Positions 1-8,936 of a stretch of 64,000 bases of DNA are shown piece after piece. The DNA is from Psychrobacter fozii. Its GTDB lineage: Bacteria > Pseudomonadota > Gammaproteobacteria > Pseudomonadales > Moraxellaceae. The position numbers and the translations under genes are program-made. How positions within the stretch are numbered: the stretch's first letter is position 1; every line of letters begins with the position of its first letter. The DNA is taken from positions 1 to 64,000 of the forward strand of contig NZ_QJSU01000004.1 of NCBI RefSeq assembly GCF_003217155.1. Reading direction: 5' to 3'. Below the pieces are notes generated by a model, which saw only the letters and a program-made list of their open reading frames with translations, was not told the DNA's origin and did not search any database.

Positions 1-158
1 AAGGCGCCAATGCCTAATAAGACACAGATGGCGAGTATCAATGAGAGATGCGGCACCCAACCAAAGCCGATCATGGTAACACCCATGATGGCGATAACGA
101 TGGCTGATATGATGAAGGCTTGCTGAGGGGAGATATGGGTGAGAATTCTTGGAGGCAT
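1..158 (-). CDS. N-terminus of a membrane transporter, possibly NhaC-type Na+/H+ antiporter (partial)
   Basis: Only the first 52 codons are present; the gene runs off the left edge. The ATG at 158 is preceded by AAGGA at a suitable distance. The peptide begins MPPRILTHISPQQAF and continues with two hydrophobic stretches separated by a PHLSLILA segment. That resembles the N-terminal end of NhaC-family antiporters, where a PH-x-P-x-L-x-A motif follows the first membrane helix. The family call rests on this short stretch only, so another polytopic transporter is possible. It lies just downstream of phhB on the same strand, so it could be part of the aromatic amino acid catabolic group. Confidence 0.5.
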   Translation of the reverse strand, partial: MPPRILTHISPQQAFIISAIVIAIMGVTMIGFGWVPHLSLILAICVLLGIGA

Positions 159-216
159 CACACATCCTTATGTTGCCAGTTAAATTTAGTTTTCGAATTG
201 ACGAGTCGTTTTACGC

Positions 217-555
217 TCAATCTAGCAAGCGATCGGTCTTAGCCGCCATGACAAAATCATTGCGATGTAGACCTTTGATACTATGCGACCACCAAGTGAC
301 GGTCACCTTGCCCCACTCTACCAGCATGCCCGGATGATGCCCCTCTGCTTCTGCAATGTCTGCCAACTGATTGGCAAATGCCATTGCCGTGACGAAGTTT
401 TTGAATTTATATTGACGTTGTAATTGCTTGATACCATCCACTTCAATCAACGACCAATCAGGAATCTGCTGCAACAGCTCATGCGCCTTAGCATCGTCGA
501 CTTTCGGTGCGCCGATACGACAAGCTTCGCAGCTGTCTTGTGATAATGTCGTCAT
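217..555 (-). CDS. phhB: Pterin-4a-carbinolamine dehydratase
   Basis: Dehydrates 4a-hydroxytetrahydrobiopterin so that the pterin cofactor of phenylalanine hydroxylase can be recycled; cytosolic. The 112-residue product has the family length. It carries the [19 protein letters not shown] block with His73-His74-Pro75, a further His at 91 and the C-terminal [14 protein letters not shown] signature. The ATG at 555 has AAAGGA upstream. It follows phhA on the same strand after about 107 bases, the usual phhA-phhB order in Pseudomonas, and is probably cotranscribed with it. Assignment is secure from the motifs and the neighbour. Confidence 0.95.
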   Translation of the reverse strand: MTTLSQDSCEACRIGAPKVDDAKAHELLQQIPDWSLIEVDGIKQLQRQYKFKNFVTAMAFANQLADIAEAEGHHPGMLVEWGKVTVTWWSHSIKGLHRNDFVMAAKTDRLLD

Positions 556-662
556 TATTATGTCCTTTTATATTAATTAAGAAATGTACGTCCATGTTGA
601 CGCTTATACTTCACTACTTCATTTTATATCGTATAAAAACTATCTTTAACACCATAAATCAA

Positions 663-1598
663 TCAGGCATTTTTTATAGGATAACTTGGCTCAAACAGAC
701 CCATTGACATGGCCTTTTTGACCACTCCCATGATATCGCTATCGACGATGTCAAATAGCGTATCCAAATCATCAATCACATAGTAAATTGGTTGGATATG
801 GTCGATTCGATAAGGGGTGCGGAGTACGTCGAGTAAATCAAACGCACGATGCTCTGGTTGGCGCTCTACTTGATGTAGGCTTTCACCTTGCTGATCAGAA
901 TGCTCTCTAAGCGCATAGACTGTTTCAGATGGTGAGCTTAAAATGCCGCCGCCATAGATTCGGCGATTATCTTGAGTTTGTCCGACCAGACCAAACTCGA
1001 TGGTAAACCAGTAGAGCCGTGCCAGAAACCATCTTTCTTCTTTGCTGGCATTCAGACCCAACTTGCCATACGTCTCATTAAATGTCGCAAACGCAGGATG
1101 TGTCAACAGTGGGCAATGTCCGACGATTTCATGAAAGATATCAGGCTCTTCGATATAGTCCATGTCATCGAATCGACGAATAAAAGTCGCCACAGGAAAC
1201 GATTTGTTGGCCAGTAATTTGAAGAATTTTCCAAAGCTGATTAAGGCAGGAACAGCAGCCGTTTGCCAGCCAGTGGTCGCTTGCAGAACGTCGTCGATAT
1301 CATGCAGTTGTGGAATGCGACTGGGGGGCAAATTCAGCTTTTTCAAGCCTTCTAGATATGCAGGACAAGCGCGATTGGGTATATGCTGAGCTTGACGCGC
1401 TAGCAACGCTTGCCACATCGCATTCTCATCATCACTATAGTGAATATGACCATTACTATCTGGCTGGTGCGAGATATACGGCTGTTTTTTATTCGTCGCG
1501 TTAGGACGACTGGGCGCATCGTCGCTTTGCTTGTTAGTTGCAACGCTATTGGTACCGATGGCTGTATTGAGAGGGTCTATATGTGATAGGCGTTCCAT
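663..1598 (-). CDS. phhA: Phenylalanine 4-monooxygenase
   Basis: Hydroxylates L-phenylalanine to L-tyrosine with O2 and a tetrahydropterin, the entry step of the catabolic route encoded in this region. The 311-residue protein has the bacterial single-domain form with a polar N-terminal extension of about 50 residues. The iron ligands are visible as His156 and His161 in DIFHEIVGHCPLL and Glu201 in WFTIEFGL. The pterin-loop region and the RRIYGGGILSS segment are also present. The start at 1598 has AAAGGA upstream. phhB follows on the same strand and hpd lies upstream on the same strand, so the three may form one transcription group, although the gaps of 107 and 156 bases allow internal promoters. 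Confidence 0.96.
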   Translation of the reverse strand: MERLSHIDPLNTAIGTNSVATNKQSDDAPSRPNATNKKQPYISHQPDSNGHIHYSDDENAMWQALLARQAQHIPNRACPAYLEGLKKLNLPPSRIPQLHDIDDVLQATTGWQTAAVPALISFGKFFKLLANKSFPVATFIRRFDDMDYIEEPDIFHEIVGHCPLLTHPAFATFNETYGKLGLNASKEERWFLARLYWFTIEFGLVGQTQDNRRIYGGGILSSPSETVYALREHSDQQGESLHQVERQPEHRAFDLLDVLRTPYRIDHIQPIYYVIDDLDTLFDIVDSDIMGVVKKAMSMGLFEPSYPIKNA

Positions 1599-1754
1599 GC
1601 CTGCATTCCTTTTATCGCAATCCGTACGTTACCTTTGCACTTGTGACATTTGTACTCGTGCTTTTAAGTAACGTACCTATTGAAGAGTACATGAGGACAA
1701 GCCAAACTCCTTTTGTCTTGTCCAGTTGTTGAATTTTTTGAGTGTAGAGTGGTT

Positions 1755-2855
1755 TTATGGTGTTTCAGTCTCTGGCTGACCAACCGTGCCGCGACGTACT
1801 TGATCGCGTTCTATCGACTCAAACAATGCCTTAAAATTACCTTCACCAAAGCCGTCTTCATAATCGCCTTTGCGTTGGATAAACTCAAAAAACACTGGGC
1901 TACCTAAGATGGTTTCAGAAAAAATCTGGAGCAGTAGACGCGGTGTGCCACCTTCAGTCGTGCCATCTAATAAAATGCCACGCGTTTGCAATTCAGCCAC
2001 ATTTTCGCCATGGTTTGGCAAGCGCTCACTCAACATTTCATAGTAAGCAGCAGTTGGTGCGGTCATGAGCGGAATGCCAGCCGCTTTTAGCTTATCGATA
2101 CTGGCAAATAAATCGTCGCAAGCCAGCGCAATATGTTGGATGCCTTCGCCATTGAAATGCATCAAATACTCTTCGATTTGGCCACCGCCCTGTTTGGCTT
2201 CTTCATTTAGCGGAATACGAATTTTGCCATCAGGAGCCGTCATGGCTTTACTGGTCAGCCCTGTGTATTCACCTTTGATATCAAAGAAACGGATTTCACG
2301 GAAATTAAAGATGCGCTCATAAAAGTTTGCCCAATACGCCATACGCCCACGGTAGACGTTATGGGTTAAATGGTCGATGACTTTGAAACCATACCCGACA
2401 GGGTTTCTATCGATGTCTGCAAAAAACTCAAAATCGACATCATAGATAGACTCGCCATCTTTATAACGGTCAATCAAATAAATCAATGAACCACCAATGC
2501 CTTTGATAGCAGGTAGTCTCAGCTCCATCACGCCAGTTGGCACCTCTACTGGCTGCGCGCCCATTTCGATAGCACGCTCATAAGCTTTTTGGGAGTTTTG
2601 TACGCGAAAACCCATACTACAAGCACCAGCACCATGCTCTTCAACGAAGTAACTGGCTTGGCTTTTTGGCTCACGGTTTAGGATAAGATTGATGTCACCT
2701 TGACGGTATAGCGCAACGTCCTTTGAGCGATGGTTGGCCACATGTGTAAAGCCAAGCTGTTTGAACAATGCCTCGACAGCATCAGGTTGAGGTGAGGCGA
2801 ATTCAACAAAATCAAACCCATTCAGGCCCATTGGGTTTTCAAATAAATCTGCCAT
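1755..2855 (-). CDS. hpd: 4-hydroxyphenylpyruvate dioxygenase
   Basis: Converts 4-hydroxyphenylpyruvate to homogentisate. The protein (366 residues from the ATG at 2855, with AAGGA upstream) begins [20 protein letters not shown], the same start as Pseudomonas HPPD. The upstream in-frame TTG at 2876 is therefore not used. Two VOC-type halves are present. The iron ligands fall at His162 ([12 protein letters not shown]), His241 ([10 protein letters not shown]) and Glu324 ([11 protein letters not shown]). The C-terminal [18 protein letters not shown] block is intact. It is transcribed divergently from the LysR gene at 3017, with a 15-base palindrome in the shared promoter region. Confidence 0.97.
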   Translation of the reverse strand: MADLFENPMGLNGFDFVEFASPQPDAVEALFKQLGFTHVANHRSKDVALYRQGDINLILNREPKSQASYFVEEHGAGACSMGFRVQNSQKAYERAIEMGAQPVEVPTGVMELRLPAIKGIGGSLIYLIDRYKDGESIYDVDFEFFADIDRNPVGYGFKVIDHLTHNVYRGRMAYWANFYERIFNFREIRFFDIKGEYTGLTSKAMTAPDGKIRIPLNEEAKQGGGQIEEYLMHFNGEGIQHIALACDDLFASIDKLKAAGIPLMTAPTAAYYEMLSERLPNHGENVAELQTRGILLDGTTEGGTPRLLLQIFSETILGSPVFFEFIQRKGDYEDGFGEGNFKALFESIERDQVRRGTVGQPETETP

Positions 2856-2917
2856 TGTAATCATCCTTAATTTCAATTGGTGGTAAAAAGTCGGTTAGTA
2901 GTAAAAGTCCATAAAAC

Positions 2918-2932
2918 GATTGATAATCAATC
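2918..2932. promoter_or_regulatory. Perfect palindrome in the hpd/LysR divergent promoter region (candidate operator)
   Basis: The bases read GATTGAT-A-ATCAATC, two 7-base arms around one base. It lies between the divergent starts of hpd (2855) and the LysR regulator (3017). LysR proteins commonly bind dyad sites in such positions, so this is a candidate operator. It does not fit a strict T-N11-A box, and a chance AT-rich palindrome cannot be excluded. Confidence 0.4.
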
Positions 2933-3016
2933 TTTATTGTTGACGTTGTATTTATATTAGATTAGGTTTATTTATAAGACTAATTGTTTTTTATGATTTA
3001 TTTATCAGGTTTACTT

Positions 3017-3946
3017 ATGAATATCAGCATTCGCCAACTCACCGCATTTATCCAAGTCGCTGACAATGGCAGTTTCACTCGTGCCAGCGATCAGATGCAT
3101 TTGACACAATCTGCCGTTAGTGGTTTGATTAAAGAATTAGAGTCTAGCCTCGGTATCGTGTTATTCGACCGTACGACGCGCCAGCTGTCTTTGTCCGCAG
3201 TCGGACGGCATCTATTGCCACAAGCACGGCGCATCTTGAATGAGATGCAACTGTTTGAAAATGAAGCGAGTAGCTTGACCAGCCTAGCGCAAGGTCAAGT
3301 GCGACTGGCCGTTTCCCAGTTCGCAGCTTCCTCTATGCCAGCAGTGATCGCTCAGTTTGCCAAAAAACATCCCGAGATTAGCGTGTCGTTGGTAGATTGC
3401 TCTGCAGAGAACTTACTGAGACATATCCAAGATATCGAAGTAGATTTAGGAGTCGGTACCGAGCTTGACTTTACGGAGACGGAGGATAACATCAGGGCAG
3501 ATTTGTTATATCAGTTGCCATTTTGCGTGGTCATGCCAGATAGCCATGCATTGGCACAAAAGAGTGAAATTACATGGCAGGATTTATTAGACATTCCACT
3601 CATCACGCTGCAAGGGCCATTTATAGAGCAAGTGACCGCGGAACTGGACGAGCGTATCACCACTCATATCCAGCAAGCGCGCTATAAAGTCAATTTTATG
3701 TCCACGGCGCTTGAGATGACCCGTCAAGGATTTGGCATTACGCTGTGCCTGCCCTACATGCCCGAAGTTATCGACTGGGTAAGTGCCAACGGTTTACAAA
3801 TGCGACCACTGGCACAGCCTGTTAGAATGCGTCAGTTCTTTATCTATCAACGGGCGTCTCGTGCTTTGTCACCAGCGACCATCGCGTTTAAGATGTTTTT
3901 GCAAACGTATTTTTCGAGCCACTTTAACGATTTACAGCGTATTTGA
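3017..3946 (+). CDS. LysR-family transcriptional regulator
   Basis: The 309-residue protein has the N-terminal winged helix-turn-helix of LysR proteins (ISIRQLTAFIQVADNGSFTRAS through LFDRTTRQLSLSAVGR, residues 2-65). A periplasmic-binding-like effector domain follows, with the typical GQVRLAVSQ start near residue 90. The ATG at 3017 is chosen over the in-frame TTG at 2984 because the LysR fold starts directly there and AGG precedes it. It is divergent from hpd and upstream of the aromatic aminotransferase, so it probably controls tyrosine catabolism with an aromatic intermediate as ligand. The ligand is inference from position only. Confidence 0.9.
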   Translation: MNISIRQLTAFIQVADNGSFTRASDQMHLTQSAVSGLIKELESSLGIVLFDRTTRQLSLSAVGRHLLPQARRILNEMQLFENEASSLTSLAQGQVRLAVSQFAASSMPAVIAQFAKKHPEISVSLVDCSAENLLRHIQDIEVDLGVGTELDFTETEDNIRADLLYQLPFCVVMPDSHALAQKSEITWQDLLDIPLITLQGPFIEQVTAELDERITTHIQQARYKVNFMSTALEMTRQGFGITLCLPYMPEVIDWVSANGLQMRPLAQPVRMRQFFIYQRASRALSPATIAFKMFLQTYFSSHFNDLQRI

Positions 3947-3956
3947 GTATTATTGT

Positions 3957-4107
3957 TGGGCGACTCAGAAAATGAGCAAGGTAAAGCAAATGATAAGATG
4001 ACGCAGATAATATCGAAACGCTAACTGGCTATTTGATGCTGTTTGGCAAGATTTGATCATTTTTAACCCATCTAGCTGGCCATTGATTGAGTTGAGGGCA
4101 TTCCTTC
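3957..4107. repeat. Decayed copy of the GGGCGTGTC-ended MITE-like element
   Basis: The interior (GACGCAGATAATATCG, then GCTATTTGATGCTGTTTGGC and a CATTTTTAACCCAT block) matches the better copies at 50043-50211 and 59864-60023. The ends are degraded: GGGCGACTCAG on the left and a TTGAGGGCATTCC remnant on the right. It fills most of the gap between the LysR gene and the aminotransferase. Boundaries are approximate. Confidence 0.6.
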
Positions 4108-4217
4108 GTTAATTATTTTATAAATTCACCAGAATAACTGAATCTGATATTGAGTTAACGGCCGATTTGCTCTATTCTTTTTAACGCCTCAATTTATATC
4201 TCTTGTAAGGAAAAAAA

Positions 4218-5414
4218 ATGTTTGAACGTATCGATTATTATGCGGGTGATCCAATCCTAGGATTGATGGACAAGTTTGCAGCAGACAACAACCCGGATAA
4301 AGTAAATTTAGGCGTGGGCGTCTATTATGATGAGGATGGCAAGTTGCCAGTACTCGAGTGTGTAAAAATCGCTGAGCAGCGTATTGCAGACCCAGTATCT
4401 CCTCGTCCATACTTACCGATGGCTGGCTTACCAGGACACCGTAAAGGCTGTCAAGAATTGCTGTTTGGTAAAGACGCTCAAATCTTAAAAGACGATTTGG
4501 TTGCGACCATCGCGACTATCGGCGGTTCTGGTGCGTTGAAAGTAGGTGCAGAGTTCATGCATCAATGGTTCCCACAAGCCAAGTGCTACGTGAGTGATCC
4601 AACGTGGGGCAACCACATTGCTATCTTTGAAGGCTCTGATGTTGAAGTCGGTAAATATCCGTACTACGACAAAACAACTAGTAGCATCAAATTTGACGAG
4701 ATGATTGCGTTTTTTGAAACGTTGAACAAAAACGACGTCATATTATTACACCCTTGCTGCCACAACCCAACCGGTATGGACTTGACCCGTGAGCAGTGGG
4801 ATACCGTGCTAAACGTCATCCAAGCTCGTGAATTGATTCCATTCATGGACATTGCTTACCAAGGTTTTGGCGAAGACATGGACAGCGATGCTTACGCTAT
4901 CCGTAAAGCCGTAGATATGGGGCTGCCACTATTTGTGAGCAACTCATTCTCTAAAAACTTATCGCTATACGGTGAGCGTGTCGGCGGTCTATCTGTCGTT
5001 TGCCCAACAGCAGATGAAGCCAAACGCGTCTTCGGTCAGCTAAATGCGACTGTACGCCGCATCTACTCAAGCCCACCATCACATGGTGGTCGTGTCGTCG
5101 ATATCGTGATGAATGACGAAGTATTACATGAGCAATGGGTTGGTGAAGTTTACGCGATGCGTGACCGTATCAAATCTATGCGTACCAAGCTAAAGTCAGT
5201 ATTAGAAGCTAAAATCCCTGGTCGTAGCTTTGATTACTTGACCGATCAAAACGGTATGTTCAGCTTTACTGGTCTCACTCCTGAGCAAGTCGAACAGCTA
5301 CAAACCAAGTTTGGTATCTACATGGTATCTAACTCGCGTATGTGTGTTGCGGGCTTGAACAGCAGCAATATCGATTATGTTGCCAATGCGATGGTTGAAG
5401 TCTTAAAAGACTGA
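4218..5414 (+). CDS. tyrB: Aromatic amino acid aminotransferase
   Basis: PLP-dependent class I aminotransferase that moves the amino group of tyrosine or phenylalanine to 2-oxoglutarate, giving 4-hydroxyphenylpyruvate for Hpd. The 398-residue sequence follows TyrB/PhhC: MFERIDYYAGDPILGLMDKF at the start, NPTG at 184-187 and the PLP lysine at residue 246 in SNSFSKNLSLYGERVG. The ATG at 4218 follows a purine-rich AAGGAAAAAAA. A hairpin terminator follows at 5462. Placement next to hpd and phhA favours the catabolic (PhhC) role. An aspartate aminotransferase is less likely given this context but is closely related. Confidence 0.92.
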   Translation: MFERIDYYAGDPILGLMDKFAADNNPDKVNLGVGVYYDEDGKLPVLECVKIAEQRIADPVSPRPYLPMAGLPGHRKGCQELLFGKDAQILKDDLVATIATIGGSGALKVGAEFMHQWFPQAKCYVSDPTWGNHIAIFEGSDVEVGKYPYYDKTTSSIKFDEMIAFFETLNKNDVILLHPCCHNPTGMDLTREQWDTVLNVIQARELIPFMDIAYQGFGEDMDSDAYAIRKAVDMGLPLFVSNSFSKNLSLYGERVGGLSVVCPTADEAKRVFGQLNATVRRIYSSPPSHGGRVVDIVMNDEVLHEQWVGEVYAMRDRIKSMRTKLKSVLEAKIPGRSFDYLTDQNGMFSFTGLTPEQVEQLQTKFGIYMVSNSRMCVAGLNSSNIDYVANAMVEVLKD

Positions 5415-5461
5415 TTTAATCACGCATTAAAAACGTAACCTAGTAAAAAACAGATACCAAT

Positions 5462-5494
5462 AAAAAAGGCTGAGCGATTGCTCAGCCTTTTTTT
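5462..5494 (+). terminator. Rho-independent terminator after the aromatic aminotransferase
   Basis: GGCTGAGC-GATT-GCTCAGCC hairpin flanked by an A run on the left and a T run on the right, about 48 bases after the stop codon. The symmetry would also allow termination on the other strand, but no minus-strand gene ends here. Confidence 0.9.
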
Positions 5495-5506
5495 GTGTGC
5501 AGTATT

Positions 5507-5520
5507 TAGGGCATGCCCTA
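5507..5520. repeat. 14-base palindrome resembling two joined MITE ends
   Basis: TAGGGCATGCCCTA is a perfect palindrome. Its halves equal the outer bases of the GGGCGTGTC-family element (compare CATGCCCTA at the right end of the copy at 33787-33956). It could be an excision scar or a collapsed copy, or a chance palindrome. Confidence 0.3.
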
Positions 5521-5674
5521 GTCAAAACCATGTAGTCAAAACAACGGTAATAACTTTTCAAAGAAGCTTTTCACGAAAGACATTGCACAAAAAACTTGCA
5601 ATCGATATATCAATAAATTACATTATACGTAAGTAGTTAATTATAACGTAATTAATATTAGCAAGGAGCAAACC

Positions 5675-6964
5675 ATGTCAACGATTGACAATACTCTCAC
5701 CTCATTTATCAATATCGCCTCTGACTCTGACTTTTCTATTCACAATCTTCCTTATGGCATTTTTAGCGATACCAAAAGTGGCAAACACCGCGCTGGTGTT
5801 GCTATCGGTGAGCACGTGCTTGATTTGTCTGTATTAGAGACAGAAGGGCTATTAAGTTTGAATGGTGGTCCTTATTTTAACCAATCTACTCTAAATGCTT
5901 TTATCGACTCAGGTCGAGACAACTGGACGCAGGCACGTCAAACCATTCAAACGCTACTGTCCAGCGACAATGCTACCTTACGTGACAATGCAGACTTACA
6001 GAAAAAGGCGCTGTTTAAACAAGCAGACGTCACCATGCATTTGCCTGTACGAGTGCCTGGATTTACAGACTTCTACTCTTCTAAAGAACATGCGACCAAC
6101 GTCGGCACCATGTTCCGTGATCCAAACAACGCCCTACTGCCTAACTGGAACGAAATGCCCGTCGGCTATAACGGACGTGCCAGCACTGTCATCGTGAGCG
6201 GAACGGATATCGTACGCCCATCAGGCCAGCTAAAACCCAATCCTGATGACCGTCCTATTTTTTCTGCCTGTAAGCGCTTGGATTTTGAGTTAGAGACTGC
6301 CTTTGTCGTTGGTAAAGGCAATCATATCGGTCAACCAATCGCGGTGGATGATGCCTCTGATCATATCTTTGGTATGGTTTTGCTCAATGATTGGTCAGCC
6401 CGGGACATACAAAAGTGGGAATACGTGCCATTAGGTCCATTTAATGCCAAAACCTTTGCGTCTGAAGTTTCCCCTTGGATTATCACTATGGATGCATTGG
6501 CGCCGTTTAAAACAGCTTGTCCAGCACAAGAACCCAAGCCGCTGGCTTACCTCAATGAAAAATCGAGTGATAACAGCTTTGATATCCATCTGTCCGTTGA
6601 GTTACTACCTAAAGATGCAGAAAAAGCGACGGTCATTTGCGAGACCAATTTTAAATATATGTATTGGTCAATGGCACAGCAGCTCACCCACCACACCATC
6701 ACTGGCTGCAAAGTTGAAGTCGGCGACATGATGGGCTCAGGCACGATTTCAGGGCCAACGCCTGACTCTTATGGCTCGATGCTAGAGATTGCTTGGAACG
6801 CTACCAAACCAGTCACGCTAAAAGGCGGCGAGACGCGCAGTTTTATCGAAGATGGTGACACGGTCATTATGAAAGGCTATAGCGAAAAAGATGGTATTCG
6901 TGTTGGATTTGGTGAAGTACGCGGCAAGATATTACCAGCGCTTAGCTTCGATTTTGATAAATAA
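5675..6964 (+). CDS. fahA: Fumarylacetoacetase
   Basis: Hydrolyses fumarylacetoacetate to fumarate and acetoacetate, the last step of tyrosine breakdown. The 429-residue protein has the N-terminal SH3-like FAH domain (LPYGIFSDTKSGKHRAGVAIG, about 25-50) and then the catalytic beta-roll. The key blocks are VRVPGFTDFYSSKEHATNVG, the acidic metal site FELETAFVVGKGN, LLNDWSARDIQKWEYVPLGPF and GDMMGSGTISGPTP. Length is close to the usual 420-435. AAGGAG precedes the ATG at 5675. The VOC gene starts 124 bases downstream on the same strand. Confidence 0.97.
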   Translation: MSTIDNTLTSFINIASDSDFSIHNLPYGIFSDTKSGKHRAGVAIGEHVLDLSVLETEGLLSLNGGPYFNQSTLNAFIDSGRDNWTQARQTIQTLLSSDNATLRDNADLQKKALFKQADVTMHLPVRVPGFTDFYSSKEHATNVGTMFRDPNNALLPNWNEMPVGYNGRASTVIVSGTDIVRPSGQLKPNPDDRPIFSACKRLDFELETAFVVGKGNHIGQPIAVDDASDHIFGMVLLNDWSARDIQKWEYVPLGPFNAKTFASEVSPWIITMDALAPFKTACPAQEPKPLAYLNEKSSDNSFDIHLSVELLPKDAEKATVICETNFKYMYWSMAQQLTHHTITGCKVEVGDMMGSGTISGPTPDSYGSMLEIAWNATKPVTLKGGETRSFIEDGDTVIMKGYSEKDGIRVGFGEVRGKILPALSFDFDK

Positions 6965-7088
6965 CAATCGTATATAAAAAAGGCGTAAAAGTATATTCAA
7001 ACTGTCAGAAAATAATGACATACCGTCTATCAGCACTGGCAGTTTGTCTATTGATATTAACGACACGCCCTATCAAAAGGAGTTTGAT

Positions 7089-7664
7089 ATGAGCTTTACC
7101 ATTGAAAAAATTCATCATGTGGCTTATCGCTGCAAAGATGCCAAAGAAACCGTTGAATGGTATCAAGAACACCTAAACATGGATTTCATCTTAGCCTTCG
7201 CAGAAGACCATGTGCCTTCAACCAAAGCCTTTGACCCTTATATGCATGTCTTCTTGAATGCTGGTAGTGGCAATGTATTGGCTTTCTTTGAAGTACCCAA
7301 TCAACCTGAGATGGGTTTTGATCCAAACACCCCAAATTGGGTGCAGCATTTGGCGCTAAAGGTCAAAGACCGTAATGAGCTACTGATAGCCAAAGCGCAT
7401 TTAGAACAAGGTGGCATTGACGTCATTGGCGTGACCAATCACGGTATTTTTCACTCTATTTACTTCTTTGATCCCAATGGGCATCGCCTCGAGCTGACCT
7501 ATGATGATCCGACCTCAGAAGACAAAGTCTCGATGATTACAGACGCCATCAAGCAAGACATGCTAGATGAGTGGTCTCGTACCAAACGCGCGCCAGCACA
7601 TACGCAGTTTTTGCACAGTGACGAATTGGCTGAAGCAAGAGAAATCGCGCCTGTCGGTGAGTAA
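7089..7664 (+). CDS. VOC-superfamily metalloprotein in the tyrosine catabolic group
   Basis: A 191-residue protein from the ATG at 7089; the upstream in-frame start at 7044 is rejected because AAAAGGAG lies just before 7089. It consists of two beta-alpha-beta modules of the vicinal-oxygen-chelate fold. Four likely metal ligands are visible: His10 (IHHVAYRC), Glu68 (LAFFEVP), His87 (WVQHLALKV) and Glu135 (GHRLELTYDD). Their spacing is close to that of glyoxalase I. A C-terminal tail of about 50 residues follows. It lies between fahA and the TRAP protein, in a cluster with every other step of homogentisate breakdown except hmgA. It may act on homogentisate or a ring-fission product, but the sequence alone does not show the substrate. 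A generic glyoxalase is the alternative. Confidence 0.8.
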   Translation: MSFTIEKIHHVAYRCKDAKETVEWYQEHLNMDFILAFAEDHVPSTKAFDPYMHVFLNAGSGNVLAFFEVPNQPEMGFDPNTPNWVQHLALKVKDRNELLIAKAHLEQGGIDVIGVTNHGIFHSIYFFDPNGHRLELTYDDPTSEDKVSMITDAIKQDMLDEWSRTKRAPAHTQFLHSDELAEAREIAPVGE

Positions 7665-7801
7665 CTGCCCTATCATTTTATTTGCTACCTTTTTTCATAT
7701 GACTGATTAATTATCGCTTTAAGCCTAAAAGTGATGATTAACGACACGCCTTAGGTATCAATAGGTAGCGAACCATGCCCTAACCATCATGAAAGGATTC
7801 T

Positions 7802-8857
7802 ATGATGAAAGTAAAAACCCCTCTAGGAATACTCTTGGCTGCCTCGCTTGCAATGAGTGGCTGCTCCAATAACGACCAATCGGTCAGCACATCTACGGAT
7901 ACAGGTGAAGTGACGACGTTGCGATTCTCGCATTTTATGACTGCCACTGACAACATAAACACCGAAGCATTGGAACCTTGGGCAAAGAAAATTGAAGCGG
8001 AATCAAAAGGCCGATTAAAGGTTGAGATATACCCTTCTGCGACGCTCAGCAAACCAGGGTCTACTTATGATGCTACAGCGAAAGGTAGTGTGGATATTGG
8101 TATGCAAGCGCAAGGATATACAGCAGGACGATTCCCTTTGACTCAAATCGTAGAGTTGCCAGGCATCACAAATACTGCACAGCAGCAGAGCTGTATACTT
8201 CATAAGCTATATGATGAAGGTGTCATTAAAGATGAATACGAAGACACTCATTTGCTCGCTTTGATAGGGACTGGTCAAGGTGCGCTTCATACAGTTGATA
8301 AGCCGATTCGCACGCCAGCCGATATGAAAGGTCTACGTATTCGCCAACCTTCTGCGGTTGCTAGCCACATCATCGAAGCGACTGGCGCCGCACCTGTCGG
8401 CATGCCTGCCAGCGATACTTATACCTCTCTTCAGCGCGGCGTCATTGATGGGCTTAGTTTTACTTGGCAGCCTATCCAAGCTTTTCGCCTTGATGAGCTA
8501 ATCAATACGCACACCAACATTCCTTTTTACAATTCCACCTTCGTTATCAGTATGAATAAAGATAAATATAACAGTTTGCCTGATGACCTCAAAAAAGTGA
8601 TTGATGACAATTCTGGTGCAGAGCTGGCAGCGCATATCTCTAAGGTATTTGACGTCAGTAATGCCAAAGCGATGGCCGCCGCCAAAGCAAAAGGCGATAT
8701 TATGATTGACATCCCTGATCCACTCAATGACCCGGATTGGAGAGGCCCATTAATAGAAGGCTCTCAACATTACCTTGATGAAGTCAATGCGACTGGCCTA
8801 GACGCTGACAACGTATACGAGAAGGCAAAAGCGGCCAGTAACGCCTGTATGGTTTAG
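7802..8857 (+). CDS. TRAP transporter substrate-binding protein, DctP type (orphan)
   Basis: Periplasmic binding subunit of a tripartite ATP-independent transporter for organic acids. The 351-residue product has a lipoprotein signal ending LAMSGC, then the DctP/TAXI-like fold: LRFSHFMTATDNINTEALEPWA, KGSVDIGMQAQGY, and KGLRIRQPSAVASHIIEATGAAPVGMP with the carboxylate-binding Arg. GAAAGGA lies before tandem ATGs at 7802 and 7805. No DctQ or DctM membrane subunit is next to it, so it either works with a permease encoded elsewhere or is a leftover. Its position suggests an aromatic or keto acid ligand, by inference only. Confidence 0.85.
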   Translation: MMKVKTPLGILLAASLAMSGCSNNDQSVSTSTDTGEVTTLRFSHFMTATDNINTEALEPWAKKIEAESKGRLKVEIYPSATLSKPGSTYDATAKGSVDIGMQAQGYTAGRFPLTQIVELPGITNTAQQQSCILHKLYDEGVIKDEYEDTHLLALIGTGQGALHTVDKPIRTPADMKGLRIRQPSAVASHIIEATGAAPVGMPASDTYTSLQRGVIDGLSFTWQPIQAFRLDELINTHTNIPFYNSTFVISMNKDKYNSLPDDLKKVIDDNSGAELAAHISKVFDVSNAKAMAAAKAKGDIMIDIPDPLNDPDWRGPLIEGSQHYLDEVNATGLDADNVYEKAKAASNACMV

Positions 8858-8936
8858 AGGATAAATATCATTAGATGATGTTCGAAAATAAATCTTTTGA
8901 TGCGATAGCCAGTTAGCTTATAGCACAAAATACTGG

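Noticed and set aside
507..707. Plus-strand ORF of 66 codons between phhB and phhA
   Set aside because: It overlaps the phhB start and the phhA end on the other strand, has no ribosome site and resembles no protein.
2856..2876. Upstream TTG start for hpd that adds seven residues
   Set aside because: The ATG at 2855 has AAGGA at the right distance and gives the family's usual N terminus.
4189..4410. Minus-strand ORF antisense to the aminotransferase start
   Set aside because: Shadow of a well-supported gene; no ribosome site.
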